7,919 bases of DNA, taken from NCBI GenBank assembly GCA_937871355.1, contig CALMPX010000285.1:1-7919 (forward strand). The letters run 5' to 3'. Positions 1 through 6,256 of this stretch are shown here, one piece after another. The first letter of the stretch is position 1. Every line of letters begins with the position of its first letter. Source of the DNA: an uncultured Bdellovibrio sp. (GTDB lineage Bacteria; Bdellovibrionota; Bdellovibrionia; Bdellovibrionales; Bdellovibrionaceae). The notes under the pieces were generated by a model that saw only the letters and a program-made list of their open reading frames with translations, was not told the origin of the DNA and made no database searches. The translations under genes and the position numbers were made by a program.

Positions 1-449
1 AGAAAGTGGCACAAGCCCGTCTTGATTTTGTTAAAAATAAAATTGCAGCGACCTTTGAACACACATCAAATAAAATAATAGGTTCAATTAATGTTAAAGA
101 CAAAAAAGGTGAGTTTGATTTAGAAAAATTAGTCGGTTTTATCCGAGTTAGTATCAAAGCTAAAGAAGGCTCCACGGTTGATCCTAAAAAACGTGCGGCT
201 TTAGAAAAAACGAATGCTACCACTCCAAATACTGAGCTGAACAAACCAGTTTTCGAATCGTTTGCAAAGGAAGCTATTGCTGACGGTGACCGTGAAGAGA
301 AAGCAAAAATAAATTATAAGAGATATCTTGAAAACTTAAACCGCCACAATGGCGAAAGAACAGCGGAAGGCGTGGACCCGAACTTAGCTAATCCGGTTGA
401 AATGGAATTAAATAAATTAAATGAAGAGGCTGAACCGATATCTAAATAA
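1..449 (+). CDS. C-terminal part of an unrecognised hydrophilic protein (5' end outside window)
   Basis: The reading frame is open from the first complete codon at the window edge to a TAA at 447-449. A GTG at 6 is the first possible start, but no ribosome binding site can be seen before it and there is no upstream in-frame stop, so this is most likely the tail of a longer protein. The visible ~148 residues are strongly hydrophilic and rich in Lys, Glu, Asn and Ala, with no membrane segment and no cysteine. A short beta-like stretch (KIIGSINVKD, then VGFIRVSIK) comes first, followed by a charged, probably helical tail (AKINYKRYLENLNR). I do not recognise a family. The next gene starts 18 bp downstream with its own Shine-Dalgarno, so the two are probably co-transcribed. 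The neighbour is exported, so this protein could belong to an envelope-associated set, but that is only inference from context. Confidence 0.6.
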   Translation, partial: KVAQARLDFVKNKIAATFEHTSNKIIGSINVKDKKGEFDLEKLVGFIRVSIKAKEGSTVDPKKRAALEKTNATTPNTELNKPVFESFAKEAIADGDREEKAKINYKRYLENLNRHNGERTAEGVDPNLANPVEMELNKLNEEAEPISK

Positions 450-455
450 ATCGGC

Positions 456-462
456 AGAGGAG
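456..462 (+). promoter_or_regulatory. Shine-Dalgarno AGAGGAG deciding the start of the OmpA-like gene
   Basis: AGAGGAG ends 5 bp before ATG 468. It overlaps the alternative in-frame GTG at 462, so initiation at the ATG is much more likely. Confidence 0.7.
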
Positions 463-467
463 TGTCT

Positions 468-1973
468 ATGAAGAAATTACTATTAACGAGTTTGACCATT
501 GTTGGTTGCTACGGAGTTATAGCAAAAGCCCAAGTGGTGAATGCACCTCCTCCAACGGCGGAGATTCAAAATTACTATACGGATACGGCTCAAAAAGAAA
601 ACGTTAATTATTTTCAAGACCTTATTTTAAAAGGATGTACCAATCCCTTAAAACAACAGCCATCCATCGATCAAGAAGAGATTTCCTTTGATGTTGATTT
701 TGTGAAATCGACATTGCATCAAAAATTTTCTAAATCATTTACTGAAAATCCACAAATTAAAACTATGATGGATAAAGCCCTAGATACCATCGCCACCGAC
801 CCGACCTGCGCTCAGGAAGGAAATGATTGTCGTACGCGATTAGTTGCGACAGCGACTTATTTTATGCAGCCTTTAAGACCCAATGTTCCAGGTTGTGATG
901 ATTACAACCCAAATAAAGGTACTGTTCGAAAATGTGATGCGGAGTTATCACTTCGTTCAAAGTCATTAAATAATATTTCACGTTCAAATGGCGGATTAGA
1001 TCAACGCGGAAATTACAAAGATATTCTTATTCAAGAGCAAAACAATATTTTGGCCCTCATTCAGTTTAAAGTTCTGGGTCAAACTGAAGGTAAGGAGTAT
1101 AAAAAGAAGAAGCTTGTTGATTTAAATAAATCGCTAAACAATATGGCTATTTGCGGCCCCGTCAAATCGGGAGTCATTTATTCCTACCCATTAAAAGTGG
1201 GATTTAATAACGATCTTTTTGCTGGGCTTCAAACCAATAAGCCTGTGGTTGAGAAGAAAACAACGCCACCGCCTGTGGTTGAGAAAAAAACAGAACCATG
1301 TGTGGAAGAATCTAAAGTCCTTTACTCTGAATTCGTTCCGATGAATTTCAAAGAGGGTGATTCAACTGTTAAAAATAGCGAAGTTAAGCCAGTTACACTA
1401 AAAATCGAAGACTTTATCGCGAGTCATAGTAATATGATTATTACAAATATCGATGTAACATCAAGCGCATCAAAAACTCCATACTATAGAACAGCGAATA
1501 GAGTTTATGAAAAAGAGTATAGCGATGCAAAAAATTTATCATTAGCAAAAAGCCGTGCTGATTTTGCTCAGGTAGCTTTAAATTCGATTAAATCACAACA
1601 TACTGAGCTAACAGAGGCGAAATACACAACTGTGTCTGAGATTAACGGTCCTGATTTTGATAAAAATGATTTAGATAATCGGGATATTAATAGCAGCAAT
1701 AATTCGAATTATAAAGCCTTGGTTGAAAAGCTTTATAGTGAAAATAAAGACATGTTAGCGAACGAGGCGATGATCAGCTCTGCAAAAGAATTACTAGATA
1801 CAAAACGCTTCACTAACTTATATGATGTAAAATATAAACCTTATCAAGGTTTTAAAATCGTCATTAAAGGTTATTCAAAAGAAACAAAAAATTGTGGTGA
1901 CAAAGCGACAGAGCCTGTAAAATCAGGAACCGCGGCGCCGAATAAATCTAATCCAGTTAATATGCAGAATTAG
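468..1973 (+). CDS. Exported protein with degenerate OmpA-like C-terminal domain
   Basis: 501 residues from ATG 468. This start is preferred over the in-frame GTG at 462 because the Shine-Dalgarno AGAGGAG (456-462) lies 5 bp before the ATG and overlaps the GTG. The N-terminus is a classic export signal (MKKLLLTSLTIVGC). It can be read as a lipobox IVG|C14 (lipoprotein) or as signal peptidase I cleavage after AKA (residue 21); the sequence alone does not decide. Residues ~25-250 hold scattered cysteines (57, 114, 121, 143, 156, 229) and match nothing I know. Residues ~257-277 are a Pro/Val/Glu/Lys linker built from a duplicated PVVEKKT unit. Residues ~285-475 resemble an OmpA-like peptidoglycan-binding domain: a beta strand (VLYSEFVPMNF), a central strand plus 'TSSAS', the helix motif NLSLAKSRADFAQ (356-368, compare OmpA NxxLSxxRA), and a last strand FKIVIKGYS, with a long insert at ~385-445. 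Likely outer-membrane or periplasmic and cell-wall anchored. Function unknown. Confidence 0.75.
   Translation: MKKLLLTSLTIVGCYGVIAKAQVVNAPPPTAEIQNYYTDTAQKENVNYFQDLILKGCTNPLKQQPSIDQEEISFDVDFVKSTLHQKFSKSFTENPQIKTMMDKALDTIATDPTCAQEGNDCRTRLVATATYFMQPLRPNVPGCDDYNPNKGTVRKCDAELSLRSKSLNNISRSNGGLDQRGNYKDILIQEQNNILALIQFKVLGQTEGKEYKKKKLVDLNKSLNNMAICGPVKSGVIYSYPLKVGFNNDLFAGLQTNKPVVEKKTTPPPVVEKKTEPCVEESKVLYSEFVPMNFKEGDSTVKNSEVKPVTLKIEDFIASHSNMIITNIDVTSSASKTPYYRTANRVYEKEYSDAKNLSLAKSRADFAQVALNSIKSQHTELTEAKYTTVSEINGPDFDKNDLDNRDINSSNNSNYKALVEKLYSENKDMLANEAMISSAKELLDTKRFTNLYDVKYKPYQGFKIVIKGYSKETKNCGDKATEPVKSGTAAPNKSNPVNMQN
1241..1300 (+). repeat. 30-bp imperfect tandem repeat, two copies, in the proline-rich linker
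   Basis: The 21-base segment starting at 1241 (gcctgtggttgagaa...) recurs at 1271 with one G-to-A change, giving a 30-bp period. It encodes PVVEKKT twice, separated by a short TPP spacer. Being in frame, copy-number change would only lengthen or shorten the linker between the N-terminal region and the OmpA-like domain. Confidence 0.8.
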
Positions 1974-1977
1974 TTTG

Positions 1978-2811
1978 ATGAATTCAAAAATTAATCTTAA
2001 CGACAGCTGGACAAAATATCCGGTTGTTGCCTTTGACACAGAAACTAGCGGTGCTTATGCCATCGAATCCGAAATTATTGAATTAGGTGCGGTGAAGTGG
2101 TTCGATGGAAAAATTGTGGATCGCTTTCAGACTTTACTCAAGCCATCTAAACTTCTGGTTGAATCGAATATTCGTATTCATGGAATCACCAATGAAATGG
2201 TTAATGACGCGCCAAAAATGTCAGAAAAAATTAAAAGTTTTGCTGAATTTATCGATGGATCCATTTTATTAGCTCATCATGCTCCTTTTGATTTAGGTTT
2301 TTTGACAATTGCTTTTGAACAAAATAGTATTTCCTTTCCACAGACGTTCAATCTTTGCACCAGTTTATTATCAAGAGCTTTGATTACGACGACCAATCAT
2401 AAGCTTCAAACCTTAGTTAAAGAATTAGCGTTAACCGGTGGTGATGCTCATCGTGCGTTTGATGATGCCTATGCCTGTATGCAAGTCTTTTTTAAATGTA
2501 ATGAAAAACTGGCTGGAGAACTCATTCCCGATGACAGCCTTCAGCGTTTATTTGCGATTCAAGGTAAAGATCTGGATTGGAAAAATTATGCTGTGCTCAC
2601 GGCAGGAGATCCAAAGCTAGTCACTCTGTATAATGCTTGTGCTCATGAAACAGAATTATCGATTTCCTATTTATCTGGTCAAACGAAAGGGGCTCAGCGC
2701 AAAATTACGCCATTGGGTATTGTGCGTAACCCAGATGGAGATTATATTCATGCTTTTTGTCATATTGATCAAACACGTAAACGTTTCTATATAGATAAAA
2801 TTATAATTTAG
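1978..2811 (+). CDS. DEDDh 3'-5' exonuclease (DnaQ/PolIII-epsilon-like) with C-terminal WYL-like domain
   Basis: 277 residues from ATG 1978; a TTG at 1975 is in frame but adds only one residue. The start lies 4 bp after the previous stop and has no clear Shine-Dalgarno, so translation is probably coupled. Residues ~14-175 are a complete DEDDh exonuclease: Exo I FDTETSG (D20, E22), Exo II HHAPFDLGFL (D105), Exo III GDAHRAFDDAYA (H158, D163). The RIHGITNEMV segment is typical of DnaQ relatives. All metal-binding and catalytic residues are present, so it should remove nucleotides from 3' ends using two metal ions. Residues ~204-277 do not belong to the nuclease. They fit a WYL-type fold: a strand with ISYLSG, R241 followed by ITPLGI, YIHAFC in the place of the WYL tripeptide, and a terminal RFYIDKI. 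WYL domains in other proteins bind nucleic acid or nucleotide ligands. It could act in DNA repair, or in RNA or defence-related degradation; a replicative epsilon role is less likely with this extra domain. Convergent with the LspA-like gene. Confidence 0.88.
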   Translation: MNSKINLNDSWTKYPVVAFDTETSGAYAIESEIIELGAVKWFDGKIVDRFQTLLKPSKLLVESNIRIHGITNEMVNDAPKMSEKIKSFAEFIDGSILLAHHAPFDLGFLTIAFEQNSISFPQTFNLCTSLLSRALITTTNHKLQTLVKELALTGGDAHRAFDDAYACMQVFFKCNEKLAGELIPDDSLQRLFAIQGKDLDWKNYAVLTAGDPKLVTLYNACAHETELSISYLSGQTKGAQRKITPLGIVRNPDGDYIHAFCHIDQTRKRFYIDKIII

Positions 2812-3742
2812 GAATTTCGTTTTCAGATTTATTTTTGAACTTATTTTGAATAGCTTCAATTTTGATTTTTAAGTTTTCTGCTGATTTTTCAAGATGTCTA
2901 AAATCATCCCCCGCCCGCAACTTAAATGTGTACATCGGTTTGTTTTCATATTTTTCATCTAATAAATCGGCTAAATAGCGTTCAAATGCATAAACCGGTC
3001 CTGCAATATGATGAGATATTTTTCGAGCGACAACAAATAAAGTCATACTGAATACAAATAGCAAAATACAGAATGAGAAAATAAAACTGGTTGCATACTT
3101 ACTGATGAGTTGGCTATTTGTGCCGACGATTTCACTGAGGCTGAGTTTGAGATAAGTGTAAGAGAAAACAAAACTGATAATTGTTAACATTAATCCAATA
3201 GCCATAAAAAGTGCAGCGAACTTAATTTGAAAATGTTCATTTACCCAGAAACGAGTGCGGGCGTTTTTATCAGGCCATAGTAAATGACCTTCTTTGAGGA
3301 TGCTGTAAGTTAGTAAGAAGTAACCAGCCCATTGAATCATATCAGCGATATTCCAAACAGGCGTATGATGGCCAAAAAACTCGAAAGAAACGAAATCGAT
3401 GACATAGCCGTAAACAATACGGTCTAAGACATTTCCGATAATTCCGCCGACCAAGAGCGAAAGACCATAGCGGAGTTTAAGAATAGGAATGGGAATGATA
3501 TATTGAATGAAAAAATAAATACTGAGGATAAAGAAGCCACTGGTGGATAATGTCACAACACGTAGGAACGCGGTTAGATCAGAAAATAATCCGAGCATAG
3601 CTCCGTGGTTGTGAACCAAGACGAGATGCAAAGGACCAATCCATGTTTCAGGTTTACTCTGAGCCCAAATTTTCGTATATTGATCAAAGATCACGACTAA
3701 AAATAGAACGGCAATAATTTTGAACCAGTTGCGTTTATTCAT
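2801..3742 (-). CDS. lspA: Lipoprotein signal peptidase (LspA) fused to a two-helix membrane segment and HAMP-like domain
   Basis: 313 residues when started at ATG 3742. The frame stays open to another ATG at 3850, but those 36 extra residues are not LspA-like, would overlap the dacB start and would cover the promoter. LspA is the inner-membrane aspartic peptidase that cuts the signal peptide from diacylglyceryl-prolipoproteins. Residues 1-155 are a full LspA: DQYTK (D20, K24), NHGAMLG (N45), GNVLDR (103-108), VIDF (D116) and WNIADM (D134). D116 and D134 fit the catalytic pair, and about four membrane helices are visible. Ordinary LspA ends near residue 160-170. Here the protein continues with a hydrophobic helix at ~174-194, a short extracytoplasmic loop, another helix at ~218-238, and then ~60 residues starting ARKISHHIAGPVYAFERYL and including RAGDDFRHLEKSAENLK, which fit a HAMP linker. 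No kinase or chemotaxis output domain follows. Its last 11 bp overlap the end of the exonuclease gene. Confidence 0.87.
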   Translation of the reverse strand: MNKRNWFKIIAVLFLVVIFDQYTKIWAQSKPETWIGPLHLVLVHNHGAMLGLFSDLTAFLRVVTLSTSGFFILSIYFFIQYIIPIPILKLRYGLSLLVGGIIGNVLDRIVYGYVIDFVSFEFFGHHTPVWNIADMIQWAGYFLLTYSILKEGHLLWPDKNARTRFWVNEHFQIKFAALFMAIGLMLTIISFVFSYTYLKLSLSEIVGTNSQLISKYATSFIFSFCILLFVFSMTLFVVARKISHHIAGPVYAFERYLADLLDEKYENKPMYTFKLRAGDDFRHLEKSAENLKIKIEAIQNKFKNKSENEIPKL

Positions 3743-3777
3743 CTGTTTTATTGTAGTATAAGATGCACTGATGCCAA
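3742..3777 (-). promoter_or_regulatory. Sigma70-like promoter of the lspA-HAMP gene, predicted leaderless start
   Basis: Reading the minus strand, TTGGCA (3777-3772; 5 of 6 to TTGACA), a 16-bp spacer and TACAAT (3755-3750; 5 of 6 to TATAAT) lie 7 bp before ATG 3742. The expected transcription start is therefore at or within a base or two of the start codon, and no Shine-Dalgarno is present. This supports both the choice of start and a leaderless mRNA. Confidence 0.5.
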
Positions 3778-3843
3778 GATAATTCACGGGACTGATAGGA
3801 TTAGAGTGGTAACGGGACAAACTCCCCTCCGAAAGTAGGTTAT

Positions 3844-5229
3844 ATGACAACAGTTTCGCGCATAATTATGTTTATACACTTAGGTCTAGGATACTTTTTT
3901 TTCGGATCAAATGCTCAAGCACAGATTAAATCTGAAGAAATCATTAAAATTTTAAAGACCAACGGTATAAATACATCTGATGTGACGATGGAAGTGCGCC
4001 ACGAAAACAAAATTATTTTCGGACTCAATGAAAAGACGCAGTTGATTCCGGCTTCGATCACGAAAGTTTTTACCACTTATGCTGTTTTAAAACAAATTCC
4101 ATTGAATTATAAATTCAAGACAGAAATGTTTTTTGATGATAAAAATCTTTACGTCAAGGGTGGTGGTGATCCGGGTTTTGTGTCTGAAAATATGTGGTAC
4201 CTCGTCAATGAATTTAAACGTCAAGGCGTTTCTCATATCCCAGGCGATATTATTTTGGACGACTCGCTGTTTGATCAAGTCCGCTACGATGAGTCGCGTG
4301 AATCAAAGCGCATTGATCGCTCCTATGATGCCCCTGTCGGAGCGCTGAGTTTTAATTGGAATTCGGTCAATGTCTACATCAAGCCAGAAGACGGAAAAGT
4401 TCTGGCCTACATTGATCCGGAAAGCAATTATTTTACCTTAAGAAATACGGCTAAAATCAGCAAGAAGGCTAAAGATCTTATTCTATCCATTGATCAAGAT
4501 TCTCAGGTGATTACCGTTTCCGGCGAATTGTCATCTCAGGTTCCCGAGAAGGCTTACTTCAAAAATGTCAGCGATCCTATAAAATGGTTTGGCGAAAATT
4601 TAAAATCTTTTTTAAATCAACGGGGCATCAGTATTAAAGGAAAAGTTAAGGCGGGTCAGGTTTCATCTTCAGCGCGAAGTGTGGCCGTCGTTGAAAGTAA
4701 AACAATTTCAAGCATCTTGACGGATATGAATAAATTTTCAAATAACTTTGTGGCTGAAATGCTCACGAAAAATTTAGCAGCTTACTCTGGAGAATCTCCG
4801 GCTAAGCTCAGTACCGGCGTCGGTTTGATTAAATCCGAATTAAAAAAAATCAATATTAACGATAAAGATTTAACTTTATTAAATCCATCGGGTTTTTCTC
4901 GTGATAATAAATTCTCGGCGCATGCTTTAACTGAAGTTTTAAATACGATTCAAAACGATTTTAAAATTTATCCATCATTTGTGGACAGTTTACCCTTAGC
5001 CGGCTTTGATGGGACTCTGAAAAAACGTATGAAAGATACAGCGGCTGAAGGTTATGTCCGCGCAAAAACCGGATATTTAGATGGTGTGGTGTCTTTGGCG
5101 GGATATGCCGCTAAAAAACCATCGACGGGATCCGAAGTTTACGCCTTCACTTTTATTTACAATGGGTCCAAAGATGAAGCTATCGTACGAGCCACTTTTG
5201 ATAAAATTTTGAATTATATTATTAATTAA
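3844..5229 (+). CDS. dacB: D-alanyl-D-alanine carboxypeptidase/endopeptidase, PBP4 (DacB, peptidase S13) family
   Basis: 461 residues. Periplasmic serine enzyme that trims the terminal D-Ala of peptidoglycan stem peptides and, in the PBP4 class, can cleave D-Ala-mDAP crosslinks. The first ~26 residues are a signal peptide with cleavage predicted after AQA (24-26). All three penicillin-binding motifs are present: SITK (S71 nucleophile, K74), SNN (S299, N301) and KTG (408-410). Family landmarks between them include KGGGDPGF (105-112), GDIILDDSLFD (134-144) and YDAPVGALSFNWN (161-173). About 228 residues separate the SxxK and SxN motifs, as in full-length E. coli PBP4, so the accessory domains inserted in the transpeptidase fold appear to be kept. 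The start has a weak Shine-Dalgarno (TAGG, 4 bp away). It is divergent from lspA across ~100 bp and its own promoter is not obvious. Nothing resembling an intrinsic terminator follows it. Confidence 0.95.
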   Translation: MTTVSRIIMFIHLGLGYFFFGSNAQAQIKSEEIIKILKTNGINTSDVTMEVRHENKIIFGLNEKTQLIPASITKVFTTYAVLKQIPLNYKFKTEMFFDDKNLYVKGGGDPGFVSENMWYLVNEFKRQGVSHIPGDIILDDSLFDQVRYDESRESKRIDRSYDAPVGALSFNWNSVNVYIKPEDGKVLAYIDPESNYFTLRNTAKISKKAKDLILSIDQDSQVITVSGELSSQVPEKAYFKNVSDPIKWFGENLKSFLNQRGISIKGKVKAGQVSSSARSVAVVESKTISSILTDMNKFSNNFVAEMLTKNLAAYSGESPAKLSTGVGLIKSELKKININDKDLTLLNPSGFSRDNKFSAHALTEVLNTIQNDFKIYPSFVDSLPLAGFDGTLKKRMKDTAAEGYVRAKTGYLDGVVSLAGYAAKKPSTGSEVYAFTFIYNGSKDEAIVRATFDKILNYIIN

Positions 5230-5406
5230 AAAGTGATCATTTTACAAAATACTCGTTAAATCTCGATTGGCATGAAATCTGACGGACTTTGTAAATCTGT
5301 ATAAGTTCGCCATTAATGTCACTGCTTATAGTCTTTTCCATAATGCGAATAAGAGGTGAAGACTTTAGCCCCTGTTGGTAAATAGAGCTATACCGGGGGG
5401 GTATAA
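5230..5406 (+). promoter_or_regulatory. Intergenic region and leader of the secreted-protein gene
   Basis: This 177-bp AT-rich gap must carry the promoter for the gene at 5407. Several -10-like hexamers are present (TATAAG at 5300-5305, TATAGT at 5327-5332, CATAAT at 5340-5345), but none has a convincing -35 at 16-18 bp. TAAATCT occurs twice, at 5257 and 5292. No terminator for dacB is seen, so read-through from dacB is also possible. Confidence 0.35.
5369..5401 (+). promoter_or_regulatory. G7 ribosome binding site with a possible masking hairpin
   Basis: Seven consecutive G (5395-5401) end 5 bp before ATG 5407 and are the only Shine-Dalgarno candidate. Upstream, CCCC (5369-5372) and GGTA (5377-5380) can pair with the G run and with TACC (5391-5394) respectively. 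That would make a hairpin with a 4-nt bulge and a 10-nt loop that hides the ribosome binding site. Only the base complementarity is seen; folding in vivo is inferred. Confidence 0.4.
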
Positions 5407-6105
5407 ATGACAAAAATAATGATCACCACATTAGCGGTTTTTTTGACAGCGCAGGCTCAGGCTTTAACCTTAGAGGAGCAAGCATATCTCACCATAGATA
5501 CAGTCACCGTTCAGGAAATTCCAGATCAATCTCCGTTACTTGATAAGATTCAAACTTTTGATTACGCACCACCAGCGTCCATCGCCGCACAGTTAAGCCC
5601 CGTCAAAGAATTAGAAGTTGAAGTTGATACGATTATTAACATAGGACAAAAAATTTGGACTATCGTTGAAGCCGGTAAACCAGTTGTTAACGTTGAACTT
5701 AATTCGGCCAGCGCGATGCCTGTCGGAATTAAAACTTGGCAGCAACTGAGCGGTTGGAAAATGCCACAGAGTAAAAGCTTCCGTGTTCATTACACCAATT
5801 TATTCGGCATGAACGTTGTCGACTTCTCATACCGATTGATGTTCACCTTTGGAGGTCATTACAATGGTCAAGGTCACTACGTGACCGGCGCAACAATTCT
5901 GCCATCAGCTTTAGACGTCGCATGGGGATATTCATTTAAAGCTAACGTTGAGATTCCTACGGTGATCAACATGGGATCGGTGGAGAATCCAATTGGTGGG
6001 GTTCAAATGAATATCAATTGGGTAGTGGGAACGGTGTTGAAACACAGCCAAACTCGCGCCAGTTATTTTGTCGACGGTTTAGGCCATTTGAAACAAATGG
6101 AATAA
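5407..6105 (+). CDS. Secreted protein of unknown function
   Basis: 232 residues. Residues 1-19 are a signal peptide (hydrophobic core ITTLAVFL, cleavage predicted after AQA at 17-19). The mature protein has no cysteine, no further membrane helix and no motif I can name. Residues ~20-75 are acidic and proline-containing. From ~76 to the end it looks beta-rich, with repeated aromatic and glycine residues (FRVHYTNLFGMNVVDFSYR, FTFGGHYNGQGHYVTG, VQMNINWVVGTVLKH) ending in a short Phe-Val-Asp-Gly-Leu-Gly segment. It is the right size for a small periplasmic or surface beta-sandwich, but not clearly a membrane barrel. It stands alone: dacB ends 177 bp upstream, and an intrinsic terminator follows 24 bp after the stop. 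The poly-G ribosome site suggests translational control. Probably a lineage-restricted family; I assign no function. Confidence 0.8.
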   Translation: MTKIMITTLAVFLTAQAQALTLEEQAYLTIDTVTVQEIPDQSPLLDKIQTFDYAPPASIAAQLSPVKELEVEVDTIINIGQKIWTIVEAGKPVVNVELNSASAMPVGIKTWQQLSGWKMPQSKSFRVHYTNLFGMNVVDFSYRLMFTFGGHYNGQGHYVTGATILPSALDVAWGYSFKANVEIPTVINMGSVENPIGGVQMNINWVVGTVLKHSQTRASYFVDGLGHLKQME

Positions 6106-6129
6106 CTTTTAATTCTGAAAATCATTCTT

Positions 6130-6159
6130 AAGCTGGGCTATTCGTCCAGCTTTTCTTTT
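6130..6159 (+). terminator. Rho-independent terminator
   Basis: AAGCTGG (6130-6136) and CCAGCTT (6146-6152) form a perfect 7-bp stem, extendable by a G-T pair, around a 9-nt loop. A T-rich tail (6151-6159) follows. It sits 24 bp after the stop of the secreted-protein gene and separates it from the pilus-linked operon. Confidence 0.88.
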
Positions 6160-6181
6160 ATAAATCACAGTCCCTCCAAAC

Positions 6182-6208
6182 TTAACAAGACCAAAATCCA
6201 AATTTAAT
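6182..6208 (+). promoter_or_regulatory. Weak sigma70-like promoter candidate upstream of the small gene
   Basis: TTAACA (6182-6187; 5 of 6) and TTTAAT (6203-6208; 5 of 6) are separated by 15 bp, which is shorter than the usual 16-18. A transcript from here would include the inverted repeat and the full leader hairpin before the 92-residue gene. Low confidence because of the spacing and the AT-rich background. Confidence 0.25.
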
Positions 6209-6223
6209 GAAACACAGCTAAAG

Positions 6224-6256
6224 TGTCTCACAATGACTCAAGTTATTTCTGAGTCT
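6224..6256 (+). repeat. Inverted and direct repeats around the FliA-like -35: operator candidate
   Basis: GACTCA (6235-6240) and TGAGTC (6250-6255) form a perfect 6-bp inverted repeat with a 9-bp centre. A further direct copy, TGTCTCA (6224-6230), precedes TGACTCA (6234-6240) by exactly 10 bp, one helical turn. All three copies overlap or flank the -35 of the FliA-like promoter, a position suited to a DNA-binding regulator. Confidence 0.45.

Noticed and set aside
3729..3762. Plus-strand TATAAG (3757-3762) as the dacB -10
   Set aside because: No acceptable -35 lies 16-18 bp upstream, and the site mostly mirrors the minus-strand promoter of lspA.
3743..3850. 36-residue N-terminal extension of the LspA-like protein from ATG 3850
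   Set aside because: The extension is polar and not LspA-like, overlaps the dacB start codon and contains a good promoter for the shorter start at 3742.
5232..5246. Inverted repeat AAAAGTGATCATTTT after dacB as a terminator
   Set aside because: It is a perfect palindrome around TGATCA with no room for a loop and no GC-rich stem.
5290..5318. Possible FliA-like site (TAAATC ... GCCATTAA) before the secreted-protein gene
   Set aside because: The -10-like part matches only 6 of 8, and the TAAA-to-GCC spacing is 13 instead of 15, unlike the exact match at 6238.
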